Shown piece by piece: positions 53,628 through 62,617 of a stretch of 64,000 nucleotides of DNA (position 1 is the first letter of the stretch; every line of letters begins with the position of its first letter). The notes beneath the pieces were generated by a model, which did no database searches, was not told the DNA's origin, and was given only the letters and a program-made list of their open reading frames with translations. The position numbers and the translations under genes are program-made. The DNA is from Myxococcales bacterium (lineage in GTDB: Bacteria; Myxococcota_A; Polyangia; Polyangiales; Polyangiaceae), in contig JADJCA010000013.1 in the NCBI GenBank assembly GCA_016703425.1, positions 62,001-126,000 on the forward strand. Direction: 5' to 3'.

Positions 53628-54047
53628 ATGGCGGCGTTCTTGGTGGTCGACGATGACGAGAGCCAAGCCCACACGCTGGCCTTGAGCCTGCGCCTCGAGG
53701 GGCTCGACGCGACGGCCGCCGTCGGCCCGCAGGCGGCGCTCGCCATGTTGCGGGTCGCGCCGGCACGCGTCGTCGTCTGCGATCTGCGCATGAAGGGCAA
53801 GAGCGGCCTCGAGCTCGCGCGCGAGCTTGAGGCTGTGCACCCTGGCACGAAGGTGGTCCTCACGAGCGGTTACCCGCTGAGCGACGCGCAAATCGAGCGG
53901 AGCGGGTGCCAGGCCATCGTGGGGTTCGTGCCCAAGCCTTGCGACTTGCCCGCGTTGGTCACGCTCCTGCGCCGGCTCTACTCGGAGCCGCCGGCTCCGC
54001 CGCCGTCGTCGGCGCGCATGCTGACACGCCCGGCCTCGCGCGAGTAA
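53628..54047 (+). CDS. single-domain response regulator
   Basis: A 139-residue receiver domain. MAAFLVVDDDESQAHTLALSLRLEGL opens it with the acidic pocket (Asp8-Asp10), the phosphoacceptor is Asp52 (VVCDLRM), the switch residue is Thr79 (VVLTSGYP) and Lys103 lies in VPKPCDLPAL. A short Pro/Ser-rich tail follows with no output domain, so it should act through protein contacts. AAGGAGCGGGC gives a ribosome site before the ATG. The neighbouring NtrC-type regulator suggests a shared phosphorelay, but this is only inferred. Confidence 0.9.
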   Translation: MAAFLVVDDDESQAHTLALSLRLEGLDATAAVGPQAALAMLRVAPARVVVCDLRMKGKSGLELARELEAVHPGTKVVLTSGYPLSDAQIERSGCQAIVGFVPKPCDLPALVTLLRRLYSEPPAPPPSSARMLTRPASRE

Positions 54048-54111
54048 CGCAAGGCGCCGCGCGCCTCTGGCTGGGCCCAAAGTGCACGCGCGCGCAAGCC
54101 GCGATTCGCGG

Positions 54112-54117
54112 TATACG
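54112..54117 (+). promoter_or_regulatory. -10 hexamer for leaderless queA
   Basis: TATACG ends five bases before the GTG at 54123, with only ACCCC between. No ribosome site is present. Confidence 0.4.
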
Positions 54118-54122
54118 ACCCC

Positions 54123-55184
54123 GTGCGCGTCGACGCGTTCACCTACGAGCTGCCCGAGGAGCTCATCGCGCAGAGGCCCGCCGCGGAGCGCGAGTCCGCG
54201 CGCCTCTGCGTGGTACTTCCCCACGCGCTCGAGCATCACGTTGTCCGCGAGCTACCGGAGCTCTTGCCGGATGGCGCGCTCCTCGTGGTCAACGACACGA
54301 GGGTCGTACCGGCGCGGCTCTTGGGTCACCGTCGCCCGAGCGGCGGCAAGGTCGAGATCTTCTTGGTACGCCAAGAGGGCTCGACGGGGCGCGGCGAGCG
54401 GTGGAGAGCCCTCGGCCGCGCCTCGAAGACGCTCCGGCCCGACACGGAGATCGAAGTCGGCGCGCTCACGGTGCGCGTGCTCACGCGGCACGACGACGGC
54501 ACGCTCGACGTCGAGCTCGAGAGCGGCGACGGCCGCTCCGTTCGCGAGCTCGTGCACGCCCTCGGCCACGTGCCACTCCCGCCTTACATCGCGCGCGGCG
54601 ACGACGCCGACGACGCGGCGCGCTACCAAACGGTCTTCGCGCGGGTCGACGGCGCCGTCGCCGCGCCGACGGCCGGCTTGCACCTGACCGACGCGTTGCT
54701 CGCGAGGCTCATGGCGCGCGGTGCCGCGCAAACGGCCATCACGCTCCACGTGGGGCTCGGCACGTTTCAGCCGGTGACAGCCGAAGACCTCGACGACCAT
54801 CCGATGCACGCAGAGTTCTTTGAGGTCAGCGAGGCCACGGCGCACGCCATCGCCGCCGCCCGCAAGCGCGGTGCGCCCGTCGTGGCCGTCGGCACGACGG
54901 TGGCTCGCGCCCTCGAGAGCGCCGCGGACCGGGAGCGCCCAGGCCTCGTCGTGCCGCAGGCCGGTGAAACGCGCCTCTTGATTCAGCCTGGGTATCGCTT
55001 CCGCGTCGTCGATCGGCTGCTCACCAACTTCCACTTGCCGCGCTCGACGCTGCTGGCGATGGTCTGCGCCTTCGCGGGCACCGAGCGGATCCTCGAGGCC
55101 TACGCCGCCTGCGTTCGCGACCGCTATCGCTTCTTCTCCTACGGAGATGCGATGCTTGTGGCTCGGGAGCCCCGGACACCATGA
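54123..55184 (+). CDS. queA: S-adenosylmethionine:tRNA ribosyltransferase-isomerase
   Basis: A 353-residue cytoplasmic enzyme that adds the ribosyl part of SAM to preQ1-modified tRNA in queuosine synthesis. Family landmarks are FTYELPEELIAQRPAAERESARL at the start, LLVVNDTRVVPARL, GKVEIFLV, LPPYIARG, DGAVAAPTAGLHLT, LHVGLGTFQPV, HAEFFEVSE, VGTTVARALES and LTNFHLPRSTLLAMVCAFAG. The start is GTG. It overlaps tgt by four bases (ATGA), the classic queA-tgt operon. Confidence 0.97.
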   Translation: MRVDAFTYELPEELIAQRPAAERESARLCVVLPHALEHHVVRELPELLPDGALLVVNDTRVVPARLLGHRRPSGGKVEIFLVRQEGSTGRGERWRALGRASKTLRPDTEIEVGALTVRVLTRHDDGTLDVELESGDGRSVRELVHALGHVPLPPYIARGDDADDAARYQTVFARVDGAVAAPTAGLHLTDALLARLMARGAAQTAITLHVGLGTFQPVTAEDLDDHPMHAEFFEVSEATAHAIAAARKRGAPVVAVGTTVARALESAADRERPGLVVPQAGETRLLIQPGYRFRVVDRLLTNFHLPRSTLLAMVCAFAGTERILEAYAACVRDRYRFFSYGDAMLVAREPRTP

Positions 55185-56314
55185 AACCCCGCACGCCAGG
55201 CTTCTCTTTTCGCGTCACCCACCAAGACGGCCACGCGCGCCGCTCGGTGCTCACGACGCCGCACGGCGACGTCGACCTGCCGACCTTCATGCCCGTAGGA
55301 ACCCAGGGCAGCGTCAAGACACTCACCCCCGACGAGGTGGCGGCAACGGGAGCCCGCATCGTCCTCGGCAACACCTACCACCTGTGGCAACGTCCAGGGC
55401 CCGACGCGCTCGCGCATTTCGGCGGCCTTCATCGCTTCACCAAGTGGCCCCACGCGATGCTCACCGACTCGGGCGGCTTTCAGGCGTTCTCCCTCGCGAA
55501 GCTCCGCAAGACCACCGAAGACGGCTTCTCGTTTCGCTCGCACCTCGACGGCAACCTCTTGCACTTGTCACCGGAAGAGGCCGTGCGCATCCAAGGCGCC
55601 ATTGGCGCCGACATCCAAATGCAGCTCGACATCTGCCCGCCGGGGCAGGCCCCGCGCCGCGAGGTCGAAGAGGCCGTAGCCCGCACGACGCGCTGGGCAA
55701 AGCGCGCCCTCGCCGCGCCGCGGCCCGAGGCCCAGGCCCTCTTCGGAATCGTGCAAGGTGCATGTTTCACCGATCTTCGCCGGGCGCACGCGGCGGAGCT
55801 GGCCGCCCTCGACCCGGGCTTCGACGGCTTGGCCCTGGGCGGTTTCTCCGTCGGCGAGCCCATCCCGAAGATGCTGGAAACGCTGTCGGAGGTTGCGCAC
55901 ACGCTCGATGCCGAGCGCCCGCGGTACCTCATGGGCGTGGGCACCCCGAGCGATCTGCTCGAGTGCATCGAGCGGGGCATCGACATGTTCGACTGCGTGC
56001 TTCCGACGCGTAACGCCCGCAACGGGCAGGCGCTCACCCAGTTCGGCAAGGTCGTCATCAAGCAGGCGCGCTACCGCCTCGACGCCTCGCCTCTCGACCC
56101 AAAGTGTGGCTGCCCCGCGTGCGCCGGCGGCTTCGCGAGGGGCTACCTGAGGCACCTGTTCCTGGCGGGAGAAATCCTGGCGCTGCGGCTCCTTACGGTC
56201 CACAACCTCCACTTCTACGGCGAGCTCGTGGCAGGGGCCCGCAAAGCCATCGAGCGGGAGCGTTACGCCGAGTACAAGCGCTCCCTTTTGGCGCGCATGA
56301 GCGAAGGGGGCTGA
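55181..56314 (+). CDS. tgt: queuine tRNA-ribosyltransferase (tRNA-guanine transglycosylase)
   Basis: A 377-residue enzyme exchanging the wobble guanine for preQ1 in tRNAs for Asp, Asn, His and Tyr. It shows FMPVGTQGSVKTLTPDEV, GNTYHLWQRPG, the active-site Asp96 in TDSGGFQ, ALGGFSVGEP, the nucleophile Asp in FDCVLPTRNARNG and a zinc site of three Cys plus His (CGCPACAGGFARGYLRHLF). The length is normal. Translationally coupled to queA. Confidence 0.97.
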   Translation: MKPRTPGFSFRVTHQDGHARRSVLTTPHGDVDLPTFMPVGTQGSVKTLTPDEVAATGARIVLGNTYHLWQRPGPDALAHFGGLHRFTKWPHAMLTDSGGFQAFSLAKLRKTTEDGFSFRSHLDGNLLHLSPEEAVRIQGAIGADIQMQLDICPPGQAPRREVEEAVARTTRWAKRALAAPRPEAQALFGIVQGACFTDLRRAHAAELAALDPGFDGLALGGFSVGEPIPKMLETLSEVAHTLDAERPRYLMGVGTPSDLLECIERGIDMFDCVLPTRNARNGQALTQFGKVVIKQARYRLDASPLDPKCGCPACAGGFARGYLRHLFLAGEILALRLLTVHNLHFYGELVAGARKAIERERYAEYKRSLLARMSEGG

Positions 56315-56489
56315 CGGGTCGGCGAGGGAGCCTCCTCGACATTTCCGCCCAAGGTAGACGCCCCGATGAGAGTCCGACTCGAGGGGCTCATCACGTTCAC
56401 CGCCGCGGCAACCGGCGGAACGGGCCCGCTCTGCAAATCGTTGTCGCCCCCATCGGCCCCCGTGGGCTACACTTTCCCGTCGAACCGCC

Positions 56490-58157
56490 GTGAAGTTCCT
56501 CTGCGAACAATGCAAGGCGAAATACCAGATTGCCGACGACAAGGTCGCCGGCAAGACGGTTCGCATGAAATGCCGCAAATGCGGCTTCATGATCGAGGTT
56601 AGCGCCGACGTCACCGAGACGAGCGTGGCGCAGGGGCTGCCGCAGGAAGACGGCGCGAAGAAGGCGCCGCCGAAGCCCGCCGCCAAGCTGGCCACGAGCC
56701 TCACCGGCCGCCCACCGCCGCCCAAGGGAAAACCTGACGCGCTCGCTGGCGCGTTCCAGCGCAAGGTTCGGCAAGACGCGCCCGAGAGCACGGCCTCGCT
56801 CGACATGCTCGACTCGGCGGCGACCAACGGCTGGTACGCGGCCATCAACGGCGTCCCCGTCGGGCCCATCCGCATCTCGGAGCTGCGTCGCAAGGCCGCC
56901 AACGGCGCCATCAACGAAGACTCGCTCGTTTGGCGCGAAGGCCTCGAGGAGTGGCGCCCCGTTCGTTCCGTCACTGAGCTCGCGGAGATCGTGCGTGAGG
57001 CGATGAGCAGCGGAAGGCCATCGCTCGCGACGCCGCCGCCGGTCGACGTGCGACCGAGCAACCCGCCGCCGGCTCCATCGATCCCGCCGCGCGCGCCGGC
57101 GCGGCCGCAAGCGCCTCGCGCGCCGGAGCCGCGTCCCCCGGAGCGAAGCAACTCCCCGGACCGCCACGGTCAGCCGCTCGCCGCGCGAAGCAACGTCGTG
57201 CCGTTCACCGGACGCCTCGCCACCGCCGAGAAGCGCGACGAGCTCGAAGACATCGACGTCGACGAAGACTTGGCGCCGTCGGCGTTCCCCGCGCCACCGG
57301 CTCCTGCGCCGGCGCACTTCGCCGAGCGTCCGTCGCTCGTCACGGCGGATCCGTTCGCGGTGCCGGGCGCGCCGCTCGCGCCGACGCCCCCGCCAGCCGC
57401 TGTCTACGCATCGCAGCCGGTCGCCGGGTCGAGCCCCTTCGCGATGCCGGGCCCAGCGGTGGCCACGGCAGCCGTCGACGCGCAGCTCTCAAGCCTCGCT
57501 CAGCCGCCCGCTCGGAAGGCGCCCGTCAATCCGATCGTCATCGGGATGATCCTCGCGTTTATCGCCTTCGGCGTCACCGCGGCCTTCTTGTTCTTCAAGC
57601 CGGCTCCGCAGGCGCCCGAAGTGAAGGTCATCACAGTGCCGGTGCCCATGGGCCCCACGGCAACGCCGATGAGCACGGCGCAGACGCCCGAGGTCGCGCC
57701 CACGGAGAAGACGCCCGAGAAGACTCCGGCGTCAAAGACCGGCGCCGTGGCACAGGTGGGCAAGACCCCCGCACCAACGACGGCGCCGCAGCCCGGACCG
57801 GGAAAGATCGACGTCGGTGGCCTCCTCGGCGGTAGCGGCGGCCCCGACACGCGCCCGGGCCAGTCGACTCAGAAGCCCACCAGCGCGCTCGACGCCGCCG
57901 CGATCGAGTCGACGGTTCGCAGCTATGCGCCTGGGGTGAAGCGCACGTGTTGGGAGCGCGCCAACTCGCAGATCTCGTCGGTCAACATCAACGCCGAGGT
58001 AACGGTCGCGTCGACCGGTCAGGTGCAGAACGTCCGCGCCGACGGCAACGAGCCGACCGTTGCAAAGTGCATCGAAAACCAGGTGCACAACTGGAAGTTC
58101 CCGGCCTCGAGCGGAACGACCACCGTGAACATCCCGTTCAAGTTCGTTCGCCAATAG
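56490..58157 (+). CDS. zinc-ribbon/GYF-domain membrane protein with AgmX/PglI-type C-terminus
   Basis: A 555-residue protein from GTG 56490. Domains in order: an MJ0042-type zinc ribbon (Cys5, Cys8, Cys28, Cys31), a GYF_2 domain (about 112-165, NGWYAAINGVPVGPIRISELRRKAANGAINEDSLVWREGLEEWRPV), a long Pro/Ala linker, one membrane helix (NPIVIGMILAFIAFGVTAAFLFF), a Thr/Pro-rich periplasmic spacer and a C-terminal domain (VRSYAPGVKRTCWERAN...NAEVTVASTGQVQNVRADGNEPTVAKCIENQVHNWKFP) like that of AgmX/PglI gliding-motility proteins. The known relatives work with ExbBD/TonB-like envelope machines. A lipoprotein gene follows. Confidence 0.85.
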   Translation: MKFLCEQCKAKYQIADDKVAGKTVRMKCRKCGFMIEVSADVTETSVAQGLPQEDGAKKAPPKPAAKLATSLTGRPPPPKGKPDALAGAFQRKVRQDAPESTASLDMLDSAATNGWYAAINGVPVGPIRISELRRKAANGAINEDSLVWREGLEEWRPVRSVTELAEIVREAMSSGRPSLATPPPVDVRPSNPPPAPSIPPRAPARPQAPRAPEPRPPERSNSPDRHGQPLAARSNVVPFTGRLATAEKRDELEDIDVDEDLAPSAFPAPPAPAPAHFAERPSLVTADPFAVPGAPLAPTPPPAAVYASQPVAGSSPFAMPGPAVATAAVDAQLSSLAQPPARKAPVNPIVIGMILAFIAFGVTAAFLFFKPAPQAPEVKVITVPVPMGPTATPMSTAQTPEVAPTEKTPEKTPASKTGAVAQVGKTPAPTTAPQPGPGKIDVGGLLGGSGGPDTRPGQSTQKPTSALDAAAIESTVRSYAPGVKRTCWERANSQISSVNINAEVTVASTGQVQNVRADGNEPTVAKCIENQVHNWKFPASSGTTTVNIPFKFVRQ

Positions 58158-58322
58158 CGGTGTAAGGTCGGCGCGTCCGCCGCGTTGTCGTGAGGTGAGC
58201 CCCGGTTTTCGCGGTTTTCCCGAGACGTTCTTCGGGGTAACGTGTGTCCGCTCGCACCTCGGCAGACCGATGTGTGGGCTCGCGCGTCCATCGGGTGCGT
58301 GCATGAGGAGGCATTGATCATC

Positions 58323-59120
58323 ATGGCGATTTCTTCCCGTTTGGTTTCCGCGGTGGCTTTGACGCTGGGCGCGCTCGCCCTCGGCTGTGGAGGCGGCGAC
58401 AAGAAGCCCGCGGACACCCCGCAAGGCGCTTACCCGGGTTACCCGCAGCCGGGGCAGCCGGGCGCATACCCGCAGCAGGGCCAGCCGGGCGCGTACCCGC
58501 AACAAGGCCAGCCGGGGGCCTACCCGCAGCAGCCGATGGCGGGTCAGCCGGGCATGCAGCCCCAGCCGGGCATGCAACCGCAACCCGGCATGCAACCGCA
58601 GCCGGGCGCTCAGCCCGGTCAACCGGCGCAGCCGACGAACATCGCGGGCATCCCCATCGATCCGAACATGCTCGGGCAGATCGCGGCGGCCGGTGCGGCC
58701 ATGATGGCGCCCGGCGGCGTCGGCGGCGCCTTGGGCGGCGATCCCGTTGAGTCCGGGATCCGCGCGGAGGCCGCGAAGTCGGCGCCCAACATGTCGCCGG
58801 AAGGCCAGATGGCGAAAGACCAGCTCCCCGCCGACGGGCACAAGGAGATGCTCATCACGCTGGCCGGTGGCAAGTGCTACACGATCATCGGCTTCTCGCC
58901 GGCGGGTCAGATCAAGGATCTCGATCTGCGTCTCCTCGCGCCGCCGCTCTACAACCTCGTGGCCGGGCAAGACGGCACCGCGAGCAACACGGCGGTGATT
59001 GGCAAGGGCTCCAACCCGACCTGCCCGCTGACGCCCTTCCCGCTCCAGTACAAGCTCGACATCCACGCCAAGAACGGCGGCGGCCAGTTCGGCGTCCAGG
59101 TCTTCTCGAAGAACAAATAG
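58323..59120 (+). CDS. lipoprotein with Gly/Gln/Pro repeat region
   Basis: A 265-residue lipoprotein (lipobox GALALGCGGG). Residues about 40-80 are GQPGAYPQQ repeats and about 80-100 GMQPQPG repeats. The C-terminal 130 residues are a folded beta-rich domain (MLITLAGGKCYTIIGFSPAGQIKDLDLRLLAPPLYNLVAGQDGTASNTAVIGKGSNPTCPL) with two Cys. I do not know the family. GAGGAG lies about 12 bases before the ATG. It follows the zinc-ribbon/GYF gene by 165 bases and may belong to the same envelope machine. Confidence 0.75.
   Translation: MAISSRLVSAVALTLGALALGCGGGDKKPADTPQGAYPGYPQPGQPGAYPQQGQPGAYPQQGQPGAYPQQPMAGQPGMQPQPGMQPQPGMQPQPGAQPGQPAQPTNIAGIPIDPNMLGQIAAAGAAMMAPGGVGGALGGDPVESGIRAEAAKSAPNMSPEGQMAKDQLPADGHKEMLITLAGGKCYTIIGFSPAGQIKDLDLRLLAPPLYNLVAGQDGTASNTAVIGKGSNPTCPLTPFPLQYKLDIHAKNGGGQFGVQVFSKNK
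58443..58620 (+). repeat. Gln/Pro/Gly-coding tandem repeats
   Basis: Imperfect tandem units encode GQPGAYPQQ (about four copies) and then GMQPQPG (about three copies) inside the lipoprotein gene. Confidence 0.8.
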
Positions 59121-59158
59121 GTCTAACGACGCAACTTCGGAGCGACCGCCGCCGATTG

Positions 59159-60031
59159 GTGTGCGTGTCGCTCCGAGTGCATTTTGTGGGCGCGTCCTTC
59201 GCCGATTGGCCCGAGCGCCTGCGTCGCGGGCCGCGCCTCCGTGACGTGTCCGTCGAAGGCTCGCTGGAGGCGGAGCGTGTCGTTGCCATCGTAGGTCCGC
59301 GCGATCCGTGCCCCGGGATTCTCGAAGGCACGCGCTTCATCGCGGGCGAATGCGCACGGCGGGGCATCGTCGTCGCGTCGGGCGGAGCGCGCGGCGTCGA
59401 TCGGGCTGCGCACGAAGGGGCGCTCGATGCGGGCGGCGTTTCGTGGGCCGTCTTGCCGTGCGGCGCCGACCACGTCTCGCCGACGGAGCATCGCGCGCTC
59501 TTCGGCCGCATCGCACAAGCGGGCGGCGCCCTCGTGTGGCCTTACGCGCCGAACCAGAAGAGCGGCCTGGGCACCTTCACCAAACGAAACGAAGTGCTCG
59601 TTGGGCTCGCCGACGCGGTCATCGTCACGCAGGCGCCCGAGTTCGGCTCCGGCACCCAAAACACGATGGGCCACGCGAAAAAGCGCCAATGCCCGCTATG
59701 GGTCGTTCCCCCCGTTCCGTGGGTGCGCGGCGTGGCCGCCGTGGCTGCCCTTGGCGGAGGCGCGCGGCCGCTCTACAGTCTCGAGCCGCTCTTCCGGTCC
59801 CTCGGCCTCGACGTTTTCGCAGAAAGCGGCCCGCTCGGCTCCCTGCCGCCCCGCCAGGATCCCACCGAGCAATCGCTCATCCTGGCCCTCGTGAGCGGGC
59901 CTCGGCATCCCGATGATCTCGTCTCCGCGTGCGGTGGTAGCGTGGCGGCGGTCCATCGAGCCCTCTTGACGCTCTCCTTGGACTCCGTAGTAGTAGACGG
60001 TCCTGACGGGCGTTACCGCCTTTGTCGGTAA
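59159..60031 (+). CDS. dprA: DNA-processing protein DprA/Smf
   Basis: About 290 residues with the DprA Rossmann fold: VVAIVGPRDPC, VVASGGARGVDRAAHEGALDAGG, VLPCGADHVSPTEHRALF, TFTKRNEVLVGLADAVIVTQAPEFGSGTQNTMGHAKK and a final winged-helix (DDLVSACGGSVAAVHRALLTLSLDSVVV). DprA loads RecA on incoming single-stranded DNA during transformation. The usual N-terminal SAM-like domain is missing, as in many short members. GTG 59159 is used; TTG 59156 and GTG 59165 are alternatives. It lies directly before topA, a common arrangement. Confidence 0.85.
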   Translation: MCVSLRVHFVGASFADWPERLRRGPRLRDVSVEGSLEAERVVAIVGPRDPCPGILEGTRFIAGECARRGIVVASGGARGVDRAAHEGALDAGGVSWAVLPCGADHVSPTEHRALFGRIAQAGGALVWPYAPNQKSGLGTFTKRNEVLVGLADAVIVTQAPEFGSGTQNTMGHAKKRQCPLWVVPPVPWVRGVAAVAALGGGARPLYSLEPLFRSLGLDVFAESGPLGSLPPRQDPTEQSLILALVSGPRHPDDLVSACGGSVAAVHRALLTLSLDSVVVDGPDGRYRLCR

Positions 60032-60073
60032 ACAGACCACTTCATCCCACACATTCGCGACGTCGACCCACTC

Positions 60074-62584
60074 ATGCGTAAGAGCGCAGCCAAAGCCGAA
60101 GCGAAAGCCGAAGCGCCCGAACAAGAGTCGACGCCCAAGGCGAAGGCCAAGCGCTCCGCCGATGGAGCCAAGAAGGCGCCGAGCACCAAGACGCTCGTCG
60201 TCGTGGAGTCGCCGGCGAAGGCCAAGACCATCAAGAAATACTTGGGGGCCGGCTACGAGGTCCTCGCCTCAAAGGGACACGTCAAAGATCTCCCCAAGAA
60301 GATGGGGATCGACATCGAGAAGGGCTTCGAAGAGACCTACGAGGTCATCGAAGGCAAGGCGAAGGTCCTCGCGGAGCTGAAGGGCGCCGCCAAAGAAGCG
60401 GACGAAATCCTCCTCGCGACCGACCCCGATCGCGAAGGCGAAGCCATCGCGTGGCACCTCGCCGAAGAGCTCGGCAGCAAGCAGAAGAGGACCCAGCGCG
60501 TCGAGTTCCACGAGATCACGAAGTCCGGCGTGCAGCGCGGCATCGATCACCCGCGCGCCCTCGACAAGCACCTCTACGACGCGCAGCGCGCGAGGCGCGT
60601 CCTCGATCGCATCGTCGGCTACGACGTCTCGAAGCTCGTTTGGACGAAGGTCGCCTTCGGTCTCTCGGCGGGGCGCGTTCAGAGCGTGGCGCTTCGACTC
60701 ATCGTCGACCGCGAGCGCGAGATCGATGCCTTCGTGCCGGAAGAGTATTGGAACTGCGGCGTGATGCTCACGCCGGCCGACAAGAAGACCGACGGTCGCA
60801 AGGCGGCGTTCTTGGGGCGCCTCGTGTCCGAGGGCGGCAAGAAGCTCGAGGTCGTCAACGCCGCTGGCGCCGCCGACGTCCGCGCAGGCCTCACCTCAGC
60901 CACCTTCCGCGTCGCCAAGGTCACCAAGAGCGAGCGCAAGCGGCGCGCGCCAGCGCCCTACACCACGAGCAAGCTGCAACAAGACGCGGTCAATCGGCTC
61001 AGCTTCGGCGCCAAGCGCACGATGCAGGTCGCGCAGGGGCTCTACGAAGGCGTCGACCTCGGAAAAGACGGCGGCCCCGTCGGTCTCATCACGTACATGC
61101 GTACCGACTCGACTCGCGTCTCACCGGAGGCCATCACCGCCGTCCGCGAGTACATCGCGCAGTCCTTCGGCGCCGATCACGTCCCCGCGAAGCCCAACGA
61201 GTTCAAGTCGAAGAAGAACGCGCAGGAGGCCCACGAAGCCATCCGCCCGACGAGCCTCGACCTGTCGCCGACGGCGGTGCGCAAGCACCTCAAGGACGAG
61301 CAATTCAAGATCTACAAACTCATTTGGGACCGCTTCGTCGCGAGCCAAATGGCTGACGCCCTCTACGATCAGACGAGCGCCGACATCGAGGCCAAGAGCC
61401 AAGTCGATGGCAAGGATCGGGTCTACGGCCTCCGCGCTAGCGGCCGCACGCTCAAGTTCCCCGGTTGGCTCGCAGCCCACGGTGAGACGACGTCGACGCC
61501 GCAGGCTGGCGAAGAGGAAACGCAAGAGCCGGCGACGGAAGAAGACAAGCCCCGCGCCGGGCAAGACGAAGAGAACGCGACCTTGCCGGAGCTCTCGGAG
61601 AACCAGCCGCTCGCCGTCGTCGATCCGCCGGGCGTCGTCACGGAGCAGAAGTTCACGCAGCCGCCCCCCCGCTACAACGAAGGCTCGCTCGTGCGCGAGC
61701 TCGAGAAGCGCGGCATCGGTCGCCCCAGCACCTACGCCGAGATCATCAGCAAGGTGCAGGCGCGCGACTACGTCGAGAAGCTCGACGGCAATCGCTTCCG
61801 GCCCACGGACCTCGGCAAGGTCGTTGTTGACGGCCTCGTCGGCAGCCACCTCGACTTCATGGACCCGGCCTTCACGTCGGGCATGGAAGCGGAACTCGAC
61901 GAGGTCGGCGCCGGCAAGGAAGAGCGCGTCGATCTGCTCTCGCGCTTCTACAAGAAGTTCCGGACGCAGCTCGACGCCGTTCAAAAGGGCAAGCGTTGGG
62001 CGCCCGACCCGATCCCGACCGACGAGACGTGCGAGACGTGTGGCACCGGGACCATGATGAGGAAGTGGTCACGCAACGGCTGGTTCTTGAGCTGCTCGAA
62101 CTACCCGAAATGCGAGAACAAGCGCGACCTCGCCGCCGACGGCACGGTGCTCGTGCCCAAAGAGACCGGCATCCTCTGCGACAAGTGCGGCAAGCCCATG
62201 GTCATTCGCATGGGCCGCTACGGCGAGTTCTTGTCGTGCACGGGGTACCCCGTTTGCAAGAACGCGAAGCCCGTTCCCTTGGGCGTCCCCTGCCCCAAGT
62301 GCGCCGGCGACCTCATCGAGGTGCGCTCTCGCAAGAAGGGCGGTCGCTCGTTCTTCGGTTGCTCCAACTGGAACAACGAGACCATCAAGTGCGACTTCAA
62401 GCTCTGGCAGCGGCCCATCGCCGAGCACTGCCCGCAGTGCGAGAATCCGTACCTCGTCATGGGCGGCAACAAGGCCAAGCCGATGATTGTGTGCGCCAAC
62501 AAAGAGTGCGACTACAAGCGCGTCGTCGAAGAGCCGCCGGAGCCCGGTGATGCCGCGCCGACGGTGACGACGGCGACCGCCTGA
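60074..62584 (+). CDS. topA: DNA topoisomerase I
   Basis: An 836-residue type IA topoisomerase that relaxes negative supercoils. After a Lys/Ala-rich N-terminus come the TOPRIM domain (LVVVESPAKAKTIKKYLG, ATDPDREGEAIAWHL), the active-site Tyr341 in ITYMRTDSTR, and NRLSFGAKRTMQVAQGLYEG. The C-terminal third holds zinc ribbons of the four-Cys type (CETCGTG...CSNYPKC, CDKCGKP...CTGYPVC, CPKCAGD...CSNWNN, CPQCENP...CANKEC). The length and domain content are standard. Confidence 0.97.
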   Translation: MRKSAAKAEAKAEAPEQESTPKAKAKRSADGAKKAPSTKTLVVVESPAKAKTIKKYLGAGYEVLASKGHVKDLPKKMGIDIEKGFEETYEVIEGKAKVLAELKGAAKEADEILLATDPDREGEAIAWHLAEELGSKQKRTQRVEFHEITKSGVQRGIDHPRALDKHLYDAQRARRVLDRIVGYDVSKLVWTKVAFGLSAGRVQSVALRLIVDREREIDAFVPEEYWNCGVMLTPADKKTDGRKAAFLGRLVSEGGKKLEVVNAAGAADVRAGLTSATFRVAKVTKSERKRRAPAPYTTSKLQQDAVNRLSFGAKRTMQVAQGLYEGVDLGKDGGPVGLITYMRTDSTRVSPEAITAVREYIAQSFGADHVPAKPNEFKSKKNAQEAHEAIRPTSLDLSPTAVRKHLKDEQFKIYKLIWDRFVASQMADALYDQTSADIEAKSQVDGKDRVYGLRASGRTLKFPGWLAAHGETTSTPQAGEEETQEPATEEDKPRAGQDEENATLPELSENQPLAVVDPPGVVTEQKFTQPPPRYNEGSLVRELEKRGIGRPSTYAEIISKVQARDYVEKLDGNRFRPTDLGKVVVDGLVGSHLDFMDPAFTSGMEAELDEVGAGKEERVDLLSRFYKKFRTQLDAVQKGKRWAPDPIPTDETCETCGTGTMMRKWSRNGWFLSCSNYPKCENKRDLAADGTVLVPKETGILCDKCGKPMVIRMGRYGEFLSCTGYPVCKNAKPVPLGVPCPKCAGDLIEVRSRKKGGRSFFGCSNWNNETIKCDFKLWQRPIAEHCPQCENPYLVMGGNKAKPMIVCANKECDYKRVVEEPPEPGDAAPTVTTATA

Positions 62585-62617
62585 CGCCTCAACCCTTGGG
62601 ACCGTGTCGGAGAGCCG

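Noticed and set aside
60013..60031. TTACCG...CGGTAA hairpin at the dprA stop as a terminator
   Set aside because: Only six pairs, no U tract, and topA follows closely, so read-through is more likely.
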